Of a stretch of 18,848 bases of DNA, positions 1-8,985 are shown in pieces. Made by a program: the position numbers and the translations under genes. The stretch comes from Nitrospirota bacterium. Its GTDB lineage: Bacteria; Nitrospirota; Thermodesulfovibrionia; Thermodesulfovibrionales; Dissulfurispiraceae. The notes below the pieces were generated by a model. The model ran no database searches, had not been told where the DNA came from, and saw nothing but the letters and a program-made list of their open reading frames with translations. The DNA lies in NCBI GenBank assembly GCA_013349595.1, contig DUZI01000005.1, positions 1 through 18,848 on the forward strand, given 5' to 3'. Positions within the stretch are counted from its first letter, which is position 1, and each line of letters begins with the position of its first letter.

Positions 1-2604
1 CTCATCTTCTTTCGAATTAATCTCACCTTTAATCCTTTTTTCAATTATCTTGTTAAATATCTCTTTATATACCGCACCAGGTTTAAGTCCCATTATCTTG
101 AGGTCATCTCCTTTTAAAATTGGTTTGATATTTCTTGTATTGAGCAGAAAATTAGATATTGCCTTTTTACGATATTCATTTTTAGTAACAGCCATTGCAA
201 AAAGGACTGACTCAATGAGTTGATCCTTAAGCAATAAGTAAATTGAGAAAGGGTCATCGGCTTTTAATTGAGAGAGTATATTATGGACAGATATAAAGAT
301 TGAACCAATGGTATCAGAAAGATTTTTTGGAACTGAGAGCCTCTTAAGTGCTTCATTTCTTGACTGTTCTGAAAGATTATATAACAAACACATAATATAA
401 AGAATATGGCTCCTACATTCTTCTTTTAAAAACAAGAGATTGAACCAAACAATTGTGTCATAAACAGATACAAGGAGACGCTCTAAATCCTTAGTAAATA
501 CAATTGACTTCTCAATAACCCTTAGTAAGCCATAATTATTCATCATTTGTAGAGAATTAATTGGGTTGGTTTCTTTGAAGGTCATAATTAATTCATCATA
601 AATTGTTGTTCCTGAAAGCTTATCAAAAATATTCATTCTCAAAGCAGCCTTTATGAGATTTTCTGTATGACGATTTATCTTGTACCCAAATCTCTCACAA
701 AATCTTACAGCTCTAAATGCCCTTGTCGGATCTTCTACAAAACTTAGGTTGTGTAATATTCTTATTACTTTATCCTTTAAATCTCTTTGTCCACCAAAAA
801 AATCAATTAACAAACCGAAATCCTTCTTATTTAGCTTTACAGCAAGAGTGTTAATCGTAAAGTCTCTTCTGTAAAGATCCTTTTTTATTGATGAAGTCTC
901 TACCTTTGGAAGAGACGCAGGCGTCTCATAGTATTCAGTCCTTGCAGTAGCTATATCTATCTTTAGGTCTGTCCTGCTAAGCCATGTTTTAGATTGATTA
1001 TCAAGGGGTAAGAGTCTTGCGGTTCCAAATCTTTCATATACAGAAACCCTTGCATCAATCAATTTGGCAAATTCCATTGCAAAAGCTACTCCGTCACCTT
1101 CAATAACAATATCTATATCAAGATTTTCCTCTCCACGGAGTAAGTCCCTTACAGAACCGCCTACAAGATAAGCAACCATCCCCAGTTTGTCAGCTAACTC
1201 ACCTGCCTGAACTAACATTTCATAAATTTCTTTAGGGAATTTGTCTTTAAGAAGTTTATTTATATGTTTTGAGAAACCAGTTCTGACTTGTATAGAACCA
1301 AAGGTGAGGCGATTCTTTTTTAGAATATCTTCATACATAGCCCTTAATATATCAGTCCTTGTAATGGCACCTACTATGCTATCACCCTCAAGAACAGGGA
1401 TAAATCTCTGATTCATTTCAATCATAGTAGATTCAATCTCACTAATATTTGTTTTTGGATTGGCAGTAATGACATCTGTTGAGGTAAAGTCATAACAAGG
1501 ACTTGTTCTAAATCCGTGAAAGATTGCCTTCTCAACTATCTCGCGAGAGACTATACCAAGATATCTTCCATTATCAACAACTGGTAAAACATTGACACCA
1601 TACTTCGTCATTATGACTTCTGCCTCTTTGATTGTGCTTTTGTGGTCAACAGAGATGATATGGGTAGTCATAACATCTTCTGCCGTTCGGAGTGGCTTTA
1701 TCTTTTGATTGATTAATCTTTTTAGTTCTTCTTCAATAATCTCAAGGGGTCCGTTGTGAACCGTAGCAGATGCAGCAAATGGATGTCCGCCTCCTCCAAA
1801 GTTTTTTAGTATAGACGAAGTATCAATAGAAAGAGACTTGCTCCTTCCAATAATCAATGTTTTATCACTCATAGAAATCACCAAAAAAACTGCCTCAGCA
1901 TCTTCCATATCCATTATCCGATGAGCAAGATGTGCCATATCCCCATAGCCTTCAGTAGCAGCCTTACAAATTATTATCTTTATATCATGTATCAATATTT
2001 CACTGGTATTGGATATGAGTTTATTTAATAATTCAAGGTCTTCAAGAGATATAGGTGACTTAAGAAAACTACTTACTATATTGAGATTTGCACCCCTTTT
2101 TAATAAATATGCAACAGCCATGAGATCTCTTGGTGTAGTTGATGAATAAAGCATTGATCCAGTTTCCTCATAAATGCCAATACATAATATAGTTGCCTCC
2201 ATAGGATTTAAAGTTATCTTCTTTTTCTCTATAATCTCTGTAAATATGGTTGATACAGCGCCTACATTGACAATTATTTCAACCTCTCCTTTTATATCGT
2301 CTTCAGAAAGAGGGTGATGGTCGTAAATATGAATCTTGAGTTTCTTATTGTTTAGTATTTCTGCAAAAGGACCTATTCTTGCCTTGCTTTTAGTGTCAAC
2401 AATAATAAGCCTTGTCACTTTTGATAAATCAACATCCTTTAATTTCTTAAATTCAAAGGGATGAAACAACTCTACAAAATTTCTGACCTTCTTCTCCAGT
2501 GAACCTGAAAAGACTATATATGCATCTGGATAGAGTTTCTGGGCTGACATAACTGATGCAAAGGCATCAAAATCAGCGTTTATATGTGTTGTTATTATTT
2601 CCAT
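1..2604 (-). CDS. DHH-CBS-poly(A) polymerase family tRNA nucleotidyltransferase (A-adding/CCA-adding type), 3' end cut off
   Basis: The frame is open from ATG at 2604 to the window edge (868 codons, no stop), so the C-terminus is missing. Domains in order are as follows. A DHH-type phosphoesterase module spans about residues 1-300 (NADFDAFAS near the N-terminus, DHH at 95-97, GGGGHP at 270-275). A CBS pair spans about 308-425. A class II nucleotidyltransferase head follows, with LVGGSVRDLLRG at about 478-490, the metal-binding pair D496/D498, and RRDFTINTLA at about 579-588. The poly(A)-polymerase RNA-binding part (FVEDPTRAFRAVRF) starts near 622. Known relatives add the terminal A, or CCA, to tRNA 3' ends; the fused DHH-CBS form occurs in Aquificales and deltaproteobacteria, some of which split CC- and A-addition between two enzymes. 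Which reaction this one performs cannot be read from the sequence. The start lies 32 bases inside the end of uvrA, with only a weak purine-rich stretch (GAAGAAAT) upstream, suggesting translational coupling. Confidence 0.88.
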   Translation of the reverse strand, partial: MEIITTHINADFDAFASVMSAQKLYPDAYIVFSGSLEKKVRNFVELFHPFEFKKLKDVDLSKVTRLIIVDTKSKARIGPFAEILNNKKLKIHIYDHHPLSEDDIKGEVEIIVNVGAVSTIFTEIIEKKKITLNPMEATILCIGIYEETGSMLYSSTTPRDLMAVAYLLKRGANLNIVSSFLKSPISLEDLELLNKLISNTSEILIHDIKIIICKAATEGYGDMAHLAHRIMDMEDAEAVFLVISMSDKTLIIGRSKSLSIDTSSILKNFGGGGHPFAASATVHNGPLEIIEEELKRLINQKIKPLRTAEDVMTTHIISVDHKSTIKEAEVIMTKYGVNVLPVVDNGRYLGIVSREIVEKAIFHGFRTSPCYDFTSTDVITANPKTNISEIESTMIEMNQRFIPVLEGDSIVGAITRTDILRAMYEDILKKNRLTFGSIQVRTGFSKHINKLLKDKFPKEIYEMLVQAGELADKLGMVAYLVGGSVRDLLRGEENLDIDIVIEGDGVAFAMEFAKLIDARVSVYERFGTARLLPLDNQSKTWLSRTDLKIDIATARTEYYETPASLPKVETSSIKKDLYRRDFTINTLAVKLNKKDFGLLIDFFGGQRDLKDKVIRILHNLSFVEDPTRAFRAVRFCERFGYKINRHTENLIKAALRMNIFDKLSGTTIYDELIMTFKETNPINSLQMMNNYGLLRVIEKSIVFTKDLERLLVSVYDTIVWFNLLFLKEECRSHILYIMCLLYNLSEQSRNEALKRLSVPKNLSDTIGSIFISVHNILSQLKADDPFSIYLLLKDQLIESVLFAMAVTKNEYRKKAISNFLLNTRNIKPILKGDDLKIMGLKPGAVYKEIFNKIIEKRIKGEINSKEDE

Positions 2605-5371
2605 TTAAAAATTTCTTCAAATATTGTCCTGTTATTGATGCTTGACAATTTAAAATTTCAAAGGGAGTTCCTTCAAAGACAATATTGCCTCCCCTTTCTC
2701 CACCTTCTGGCCCTAGGTCAATCACATGGTCAGCTAAACTTATCACATCAAGATTGTGCTCTATTATCAATACCGTATTCCTTGCCCTAAGAAGCATAAA
2801 TATAATATTCATAAACATCATCACATCATAGTAATGAAGACCGACTGTAGGTTCATCAAGTATATAAAACATGCCCTTTTGATTTCTCAAAGAAAAGCTG
2901 CTCATACCAATTAGTTCTGAACAAATCTTGAGCCTCTGTGCCTCTCCTCCTGAAAGGGTGTTGGCTGGTTGCCCCAATCTCAAATAACCTAACCCTATCT
3001 GTTCAAGTAGATTTAGTTTGTTATAGACCTCAATATGTTCTTTAAAAAAATCTTTTGCATCAGAAATAGTCATATTAAGGACATCTGATATATTTTTACC
3101 ATTATAAAAAACCCTTAAGGCTTCTTTGCTGTAACGACTGCCTTGACAAGCCTCACATTTAACATAAAGATCTTCAAAAAAATACATATCAATCTTTTGA
3201 AAACCCTCACCCTTACATAATTCACACCTACCCCCTTTTATATTAAATGAAAAAAAACTTTGAGAATATCCATAAGCTCTTGACTCTGGTTGCTGAGCAA
3301 AAATCTTTCTAATCCAATCAAAAACCTTAAGATATGTTGCTGGATTTGATCTTGGTGTCTTTCCAATGGGTGACTGGTCAATTAATTTTACACCCCTTAT
3401 AAGATTTAATCCCTTAATAGACTCAAAGGGAAGACTTATTAAATTACCTATTTTAAAGTAATTTGCCATGGCAGGATAAAGTGTTTCAACTATAAGACTA
3501 CTCTTGCCTGAACCAGAAACACCAGTAACTACAGTGAGAGATTCTAAGGGGATAGTTATATTTATGTTTTTAAGGTTATTGCCTTTTGCACCTTTCAATA
3601 ACAAAAATCTTTCAATGTTTCTACGATTTAATCTGGTTACTGATATCTCATAATTAGGTAATCGTTCTTTTCTTAAAGCCTTTGCAGTCAAGACATCTGA
3701 ATCTTCAAAGTCCCTATAATAACCTGAAAAAACAACCTCTCCACCCTTTGCCCCTCCACCAGGACCCATCTCTACTACAAAATCACTCTGTTTAATTATA
3801 TCTTTGTCATGTTCAACAACGATTACAGTATTACCAAGGTTAACAAGTTCTCTCATAATGCCAATTATTCTGTCTGTATCACTTGGGTGAAGTCCTATCG
3901 TTGGTTCATCAAGCACATAAAGTGTCCCTGTCAACTGACTTGCAAGTTGGTTTGATAGGTTAAGCCTCTGGTATTCACCACCAGAGAGTGTCTTTGACTG
4001 TCTATCAAGAGTTAAATAACCAAGACCTACCCTATTAAGAAAATTAAGTTTCATCATTAACTGCCTGAGAGGTTCTTTGATAACATTTCTTTGCATTTCT
4101 GTAATATCAAGTCTCTCAAAAAAATCAATGAGTAAATTTATAGTTTTTTTTGAGAGTTCAGAAATGTCAAGGTTATTTATCTTATATATCAAAGAATCTT
4201 TAATAAGCCTCTTTCCATTACAATCTGGACAAATAATGGCAACCCTATAGCGACTAAGTAAAGCCCTTATATGCACCTTATATCTCTGTGTCTCTAATTC
4301 TGAAAATAGGTCATTTAAGCCTATAAATAGGCTATTACCAGTAAAGAGTAGTTCCTTTTCATCATCTCTGAGAGATTGATAAGGTTTATTAATATCAATA
4401 CCACTTTTCACAACGCCATTTATAAATTGTTCTTTCCAATCCGACAGACTCTCTCTCTGTAAAAAAGCAATTGCCCCATTTTTTAGTGATAAAGTTGTAT
4501 CAGGGATAATATTTCTCTCATCGTATCTTAAAATATTACCAAAACCCTTACACCGCGGACAGGCAAAGGCAGGATGACTGAAAGAAAACATTGAAGGTGA
4601 AGACTCTTGAGCAGTTATATTACAGTAATCACACTTAAGTTGAGAGGAAAAGATCAACTCCGTCTTATCTTTATTTAGGTCCTCTTCCTTAGGGAATAAG
4701 ACTATTGCGATTTCCTCCCCACCTTCTTTCCATGCAGTGCGAATGGAGTCATAAAGCCTCTCATCTTCTCTAATAACAAGTCTATCTACTACAATAAATT
4801 TATATGTCTCCAAATCTCCTTTATAGTCTCCAATATCTATAATCTGATTGTTATCCCAGAGCCGCTCATAGCCTGCTCTAATCAGTTCTTTAACATGATG
4901 TCTTGTCTTTGCAAGGATTATAGCCCTCCCATCTTGATAATCTTTAAGTAGTATTTCTGCAATAGATTGAATGTGCCATTTCTTTAATTCCCTACCACAT
5001 TGTGGGCAATAGGGTCTTGAGACCTTTGCATATATTATCCTCAAAAGATCATAGATTTCTGTAAGGGTGCCTACTGTTGATCGAGAGGTCTTTATTGGGT
5101 TGTGCTGTTCAAGTGCAATAGCTGGTCTGATATTGAGCATCTTATCAACATCAGGTCTATTAATCTTCTCAATAAAAATCCTTGCATATGTGGATAGAGA
5201 TTCAATAAACCTCCACTGTCCTTCTGCAAAAATAGTGTCAAAGGCAAGAGATGATTTGCCAGAACCTGATAGTCCTGTTATTGCTATCATCTTATTGTGT
5301 GGAAGACGCAGAGTAAGATTTTTTAGGTTATTCTGTTTTGCACCTTCAATGAGAAGTTCTTTAATAGACAT
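2573..5371 (-). CDS. uvrA: UvrABC system protein A (excinuclease ABC subunit A)
   Basis: This is the damage-recognition ATPase of nucleotide excision repair; it loads UvrB on distorted DNA. The 932 residues match the usual length of about 940. The tandem ABC layout is complete. The first Walker A is GLSGSGKSS at 33-41 and the first signature LSGGE is near 465, followed by VLDEPTIGLHPSD. The second Walker A GVSGSGKSS is near 615, the second LSGGE near 803, and YILDEPTVGLH near 836. Cysteine pairs of the zinc modules are visible: CPQCG in the N-terminal part, CDYC...CPRC in the insertion domain, and CELC...CEAC near 713-740, the last being the DNA-contacting finger. The C-terminus (STGQYLKKFL-like) is typical. 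It is divergent from the PPIase gene across about 107 bases and overlaps the following nucleotidyltransferase gene by 32 bases. No strong ribosome binding site or SOS (LexA) box was recognised upstream. Confidence 0.98.
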   Translation of the reverse strand: MSIKELLIEGAKQNNLKNLTLRLPHNKMIAITGLSGSGKSSLAFDTIFAEGQWRFIESLSTYARIFIEKINRPDVDKMLNIRPAIALEQHNPIKTSRSTVGTLTEIYDLLRIIYAKVSRPYCPQCGRELKKWHIQSIAEILLKDYQDGRAIILAKTRHHVKELIRAGYERLWDNNQIIDIGDYKGDLETYKFIVVDRLVIREDERLYDSIRTAWKEGGEEIAIVLFPKEEDLNKDKTELIFSSQLKCDYCNITAQESSPSMFSFSHPAFACPRCKGFGNILRYDERNIIPDTTLSLKNGAIAFLQRESLSDWKEQFINGVVKSGIDINKPYQSLRDDEKELLFTGNSLFIGLNDLFSELETQRYKVHIRALLSRYRVAIICPDCNGKRLIKDSLIYKINNLDISELSKKTINLLIDFFERLDITEMQRNVIKEPLRQLMMKLNFLNRVGLGYLTLDRQSKTLSGGEYQRLNLSNQLASQLTGTLYVLDEPTIGLHPSDTDRIIGIMRELVNLGNTVIVVEHDKDIIKQSDFVVEMGPGGGAKGGEVVFSGYYRDFEDSDVLTAKALRKERLPNYEISVTRLNRRNIERFLLLKGAKGNNLKNINITIPLESLTVVTGVSGSGKSSLIVETLYPAMANYFKIGNLISLPFESIKGLNLIRGVKLIDQSPIGKTPRSNPATYLKVFDWIRKIFAQQPESRAYGYSQSFFSFNIKGGRCELCKGEGFQKIDMYFFEDLYVKCEACQGSRYSKEALRVFYNGKNISDVLNMTISDAKDFFKEHIEVYNKLNLLEQIGLGYLRLGQPANTLSGGEAQRLKICSELIGMSSFSLRNQKGMFYILDEPTVGLHYYDVMMFMNIIFMLLRARNTVLIIEHNLDVISLADHVIDLGPEGGERGGNIVFEGTPFEILNCQASITGQYLKKFLNGNNNNTYKR

Positions 5372-5411
5372 CTGGGTATTTTAACTGAAAGCCGCTTTAA
5401 GTTCATAACAT

Positions 5412-5441
5412 TTGATTGTAGTGTTATCATTCTGATAATAT
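5412..5441 (+). promoter_or_regulatory. sigma-70-type promoter of the PPIase-diguanylate cyclase pair
   Basis: TTGATT (5412-5417) is followed after 18 bases by TATAAT-like TAATAT (5436-5441), placing transcription start about 30 bases before the ATG at 5479. An inverted repeat TTATCA-TTC-TGATAA (5424-5438) covers the spacer and the start of the -10 box and could be an operator. The ribosome binding site AAAGGAG ends about 8 bases before the start codon. This is a pattern match only. Confidence 0.5.
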
Positions 5442-5478
5442 CATTACCTCAAATTTTAAAAAAAAAGGAGATTTCAAA

Positions 5479-6381
5479 ATGAGAGTATTTTGTATTATGC
5501 TGTGTCTATTTTTGCTTCTTACCTTTGGATGCAAAAAGGCAGATATGAGTGGTGGAGATTATGTTATCAAAATTGACAATCAAAGGATATCTGAAAAGGA
5601 TCTAAAAAAGGAATTTGAGGCACTACCAGATATGGCAAGGTCTTTCTTTGCAGGTCCAGATGGAGCAGAAAAGTTTGCTGATGAATTAGTAAAAAAAGAA
5701 GTCCTCTATATTGAAGCCACTAAAAGAGGTTATGATAAAAAAGAGGATTTTCAGAAAAAGCTTGAGGAGTTTAAGAAAATTACTTTAATAAATCAACTCC
5801 TTGAAGAAGAGATGAAGAAGATAACTCAACCTACTGATCAAGAACTAAAGGAGTACTATGAAAAACATAAAGGCGAATTTATGGTGAACAATCAGATAAG
5901 ATTGAGCCAGATAGTTGTAAAAGATCAAGAGAAGGCAAAAGAGGTCTTCGAAAGATTACAAAAGGGTGAAGACTTTGCAAAAGTCGCGAAGGAACTATCT
6001 TTAGACAAGAATTCTGCAAAGTCAGGTGGAGACCTCGGTTACTTTAAAAAAGGAGAACTAAACAAAGAACTTGATAATATTGCCTTTAGGCTGAAAAAAG
6101 ATGAGGTTAGTCATCCAATCCCACTTAAAGATGGCATCCATTTTATAAAGGTTACTGATGCAAAGGGAACAGTGCAGGATTTTGACAAGGTTAAACATTT
6201 TTTAGTTCAAAAAGTGTTCTCGGAGAAACAAAGGACTGCCTTTGAGAAGATTCTTGAAGATACAAAAAAGAAATACAAAATAGAACTTAATAAAGATGCT
6301 CTAAAAAAAGTTGCTCTTTTCCAATCACCTGAACAACAAGGTTCAAACATGCAGGATAAAAAGCAAGAGACAAAGAAATAG
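5479..6381 (+). CDS. Parvulin-type peptidyl-prolyl cis-trans isomerase, probable lipoprotein (SurA/PpiD/PrsA-like)
   Basis: This 300-residue protein is probably an envelope-anchored folding factor that isomerises proline bonds in exported proteins. Residues 1-17 form a hydrophobic signal peptide ending LLLTFGC. Cys18 is the likely lipidation site, although Phe at -2 and Thr at -3 make the lipobox imperfect; Lys at +2 would not retain it in the inner membrane. A charged helical SurA-N-like region covers about 28-135. A rotamase domain covers about 138-227, with QIRLSQIVV, the FAKVAKELSLD segment, SGGDLGYFKKGEL and DGIHFIKVTD in the expected order. A lysine- and glutamine-rich tail follows. The start is supported by an AAAGGAG site and an upstream promoter. 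It is followed after 10 bases by the diguanylate cyclase gene. The exact subfamily (SurA, PpiC or PrsA-like) is not resolvable by eye. Confidence 0.9.
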   Translation: MRVFCIMLCLFLLLTFGCKKADMSGGDYVIKIDNQRISEKDLKKEFEALPDMARSFFAGPDGAEKFADELVKKEVLYIEATKRGYDKKEDFQKKLEEFKKITLINQLLEEEMKKITQPTDQELKEYYEKHKGEFMVNNQIRLSQIVVKDQEKAKEVFERLQKGEDFAKVAKELSLDKNSAKSGGDLGYFKKGELNKELDNIAFRLKKDEVSHPIPLKDGIHFIKVTDAKGTVQDFDKVKHFLVQKVFSEKQRTAFEKILEDTKKKYKIELNKDALKKVALFQSPEQQGSNMQDKKQETKK

Positions 6382-6391
6382 CAGTAAAAAA

Positions 6392-7381
6392 ATGAGCATC
6401 CTCATTGTTGATAATAACCAAGAAGGGATTGAAAGACTTGAGAATATACTTAAAAAGGGGGGATATCACGATCTGATATCCGCCTTCTCTGTTAATGAGG
6501 CTTTGCATAAACTAGAAAAATTGAATGATTTATCAAGCATATCTAACATAAATCTATTACTAATTAATTTGTCATCGGATGAAATATTTCAGCAATGTGT
6601 TGAATTCAAAGAAAGACAAGAATTTAATGATATACCAATAATTGCAATCACCTGTTCAAATAATAGTTTAAATATTCAAAAGGCCTTTGATAGTTATATT
6701 ACTGAATGTATTAGCAACCTAAACAATGAGGCTGAGATAATGATAAGGATTAGGTCTGTTCTTTCTTTAAAATATGAAATTAAGCGTAGGAAGGCTCTTG
6801 AGAGGAATCTAAATGATTTAGTTCGTCAGTTAGAGCATACCAATAATATGCTTCAACTCATATCATCACAGGATGGTCTTACAGGAATTGCCAACAGGAG
6901 ATATTTTGACCATTTTCTTTCAAATGAATGGAGAAGGGCTTTGAGAAATGCCTCCTCTATATCTCTACTAATGATAGATATTGATTTTTTTAAGGCATAT
7001 AACGATTTTTATGGTCATCTTGAAGGAGATGAGTGTCTCAAAAAGATTGCTCAAGAGATACAAAAGACATTAAAGAGAAGAGGTGATATTTGTGCAAGGT
7101 ATGGAGGCGAGGAGTTTGCGGTAATATTGCCTGGAACTGATATTAAAGGCGCACTTTTGATTGCCACTCTTATACACGAAAATGTCATTGCCCTTAATAT
7201 CAAACATGAAGGCTCAAAGATATTAGACTTCCTTACTATAAGTATAGGGGTCGCCTCAGAGATACCTTTTAAAGATGAAAGTTATCTAAGTCTTATAAAG
7301 AAGGCTGATTTAGCCCTTTATCATGCCAAAAAAAATGGAAGAAACAGGATTGATTGTTGGAATGAGTCAATGACTATGTAA
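6392..7381 (+). CDS. Diguanylate cyclase: degenerate receiver domain plus GGDEF domain
   Basis: This is a cytoplasmic 329-residue protein predicted to make c-di-GMP from two GTP. Residues 1-125 have the fold pattern of a response-regulator receiver (SILIVDNN at the N-terminus), but the phospho-acceptor position holds Asn59 (LLLINLSS) and the usual Lys-Pro near strand 5 is replaced (SYITECIS). Phosphorylation is therefore unlikely. A helical linker (about 126-158) leads to a complete GGDEF domain: DGLTGIANRRYFD at 161-173, IDIDFFKAYND at 195-205, the active loop GGEEF at 238-242, and a product-inhibition I-site RxxD (Arg229/Asp232) five residues before it. The ATG at 6392 was chosen because it starts exactly at the receiver domain and avoids a 70-base overlap with the upstream gene that an earlier ATG at 6311 would create; no strong ribosome binding site precedes it. 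Its closeness to a flagellar operon fits motility/biofilm signalling. Confidence 0.9.
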   Translation: MSILIVDNNQEGIERLENILKKGGYHDLISAFSVNEALHKLEKLNDLSSISNINLLLINLSSDEIFQQCVEFKERQEFNDIPIIAITCSNNSLNIQKAFDSYITECISNLNNEAEIMIRIRSVLSLKYEIKRRKALERNLNDLVRQLEHTNNMLQLISSQDGLTGIANRRYFDHFLSNEWRRALRNASSISLLMIDIDFFKAYNDFYGHLEGDECLKKIAQEIQKTLKRRGDICARYGGEEFAVILPGTDIKGALLIATLIHENVIALNIKHEGSKILDFLTISIGVASEIPFKDESYLSLIKKADLALYHAKKNGRNRIDCWNESMTM

Positions 7382-7441
7382 AGAGGATCTACTAACTAAT
7401 GTATTTTGATCATTATAAAAAGGGTATGTAGGACCTTGCAA

Positions 7442-8179
7442 TCATTTATTTAAAAAATCCTCTAATTTATTTTTCAATATTAAGATAGATTTTCCATGAA
7501 GTTGACATATCCTTGATTCACTTAACTTCAAGACCTTGCCAATTTCTTTTAATGTCAATTCATCGTAATAGTATAAAGAAATAATCATTCTCTCTGTCTC
7601 GGGCAACTCGTCAATAAATCTACCAAGTGCTTGCTTGATCTCCTTGAGATTTAACTGCTCAATAATGTCAACTGCCTGTTTATCTGGTATCATCTCCAGT
7701 ATATCAAACTTATTACCATTCGAATCAATACCAAAATCATCAAGACTCAATAGATTCATCTTATTTGCAACGGAAAGGGTCTTGTATAAATCTTCATAAC
7801 TCATATTTAGCTTTTTAGCCACTTCTTCATCTGTGGCAGGACGTTTATTCTCTTTTTCGATAGCACTATAAGTGTTTCTTACATCTTCAAGTCTTTTTCT
7901 TGCGTCTTTAGACGCCCACTGCATAGACCTTATCTCGTCTATCATTGCACCTCTAATGCGAAAATCTGCAAAGGTGCTGATACTTGTATTTTTAGTTGAA
8001 TCAAATCTTTCTACTGCCTCAAGGAGTCCAACAATACCAGCTGAAATTAGGTCTTCAGTTGAAAGTTCTGGTGGAAGACCGAAACTATATTTATTTGCAT
8101 AATATTTAATTCTTGGTAGAAATTGCTGAACTATCTGCTCTCTGTCCATTTCTTTATTATTTGACATAGTATTTTTCAA
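7442..8179 (-). CDS. fliA: RNA polymerase sigma-28 factor for flagellar late genes
   Basis: FliA directs transcription of late flagellar genes such as flagellin and is normally held by FlgM. The 245 residues contain region 2 (PRIKYYANKYSFGLP, then DLISAGIVGLLEAVERFD and FADFRIRGAMIDEIRSMQW, a FliA hallmark), region 3 (KENKRPATDEEVAKKLNMSYEDL) and region 4 with the helix-turn-helix LTLKEIGKVLKLSESRICQLHGK. The chosen start is a TTG (8179) that overlaps the flhG stop by three bases, with AGGGTG shortly before it. An ATG four codons downstream (8167) would give 241 residues and is nearly as plausible. It is the last gene of the operon and converges with the diguanylate cyclase gene across 60 bases in which no clear terminator hairpin is seen. 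flgM is not in the window. Confidence 0.96.
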   Translation of the reverse strand: MKNTMSNNKEMDREQIVQQFLPRIKYYANKYSFGLPPELSTEDLISAGIVGLLEAVERFDSTKNTSISTFADFRIRGAMIDEIRSMQWASKDARKRLEDVRNTYSAIEKENKRPATDEEVAKKLNMSYEDLYKTLSVANKMNLLSLDDFGIDSNGNKFDILEMIPDKQAVDIIEQLNLKEIKQALGRFIDELPETERMIISLYYYDELTLKEIGKVLKLSESRICQLHGKSILILKNKLEDFLNK

Positions 8180-8985
8180 TTCACCCTTAATGCTTTTTTT
8201 AAAAAAAACTGAACACCGCCTGCTGATTTATCCTCGGGCATATTGACTATTTTATCTCCAAGCAATGCTAATCTCTTTGAAAAAGGGCTGTTAGGATACA
8301 AAGAGATAAAACTCTTTTGTGCAATTATAGCATCTTTTACATGTTGTTCATTAGGTAAAAAACCAAGATAATCTATTGAAATGTTCAAAAACTTGTCAGC
8401 AACAATGGCTAATTTTCTATATGTGCTAAAAGCTTCTTTCTCAGAACGAGCCATATTTACAAGTACCCTAAACTTATCCTTTCCAAAATCTCGTGCTAAT
8501 ATTTTCACCAGTGCATAGGCATCAGCAAGTGAGGTTGGCTCTGATGTAACAATTATAATAGTCTCTTGGGCAGAACCACAAAAAAACAGAACATTATCTG
8601 ATATACCTGCCCCTGTATCAATGAGAATAACTTCTATGGACAAATCAAGAGAATCAATTTCTGTGAGTAATTGTATCTTTTGAAATTTATTTAAATTGGT
8701 CAACTCCCTGACACCAGAACTTGCAGGTAAAATCAAAATATCATTTGGTCCAGTAATAATTATATCCTGTATTTTCTTTTGACCAAGCAAAACATGCTTA
8801 AGATTAAATTTTGGTGCTATTCCAAAAAGCACATCAATATTAGCAAGCCCCAAGTCAGCGTCAATAATCATTACTTTTTTGTTTAAACTTCTTAGATAGG
8901 TTGCCATGTTAACTACAAAGTTTGTCTTTCCAACACCACCTTTACCACTTGAAACCGCAATGACCTTTGGTTTTTCTTTTGACAT
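8176..8985 (-). CDS. flhG: Flagellar number regulator, MinD-family ATPase FlhG/FleN
   Basis: This 269-residue P-loop ATPase of the ParA/MinD class works with FlhF to limit and place polar flagella, and in some bacteria restrains the activator FleQ. The deviant Walker A GKGGVGKT is at 14-21, followed by VMIIDADLGLANIDVLFG, the ILPASSGVREL segment and VILIDTGAGISDNV. The C-terminal region ends in a FLKKALRV helix that could be a membrane-targeting tail. The N-terminus is short (about seven residues before the first strand) and has no DQAxxLR motif, the element that stimulates FlhF GTPase in the longer FlhG type. In this respect it resembles FleN. The ATG overlaps the flhF stop (TAATG) with GGAGGAG just upstream, so the start is well supported. 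Confidence 0.95.
   Translation of the reverse strand: MSKEKPKVIAVSSGKGGVGKTNFVVNMATYLRSLNKKVMIIDADLGLANIDVLFGIAPKFNLKHVLLGQKKIQDIIITGPNDILILPASSGVRELTNLNKFQKIQLLTEIDSLDLSIEVILIDTGAGISDNVLFFCGSAQETIIIVTSEPTSLADAYALVKILARDFGKDKFRVLVNMARSEKEAFSTYRKLAIVADKFLNISIDYLGFLPNEQHVKDAIIAQKSFISLYPNSPFSKRLALLGDKIVNMPEDKSAGGVQFFLKKALRVN

Noticed and set aside
912..927. Perfect GAGACGC-AG-GCGTCTC inverted repeat
   Set aside because: It lies inside the nucleotidyltransferase coding sequence over a conserved ETPASLP stretch, so the codons explain it; no T-run or promoter is nearby.
7382..7441. Search for a bidirectional terminator between the diguanylate cyclase gene and fliA
   Set aside because: Only a four-base AAGG/CCTT pairing was seen; there is no GC-rich stem with a T-run, so none is called.
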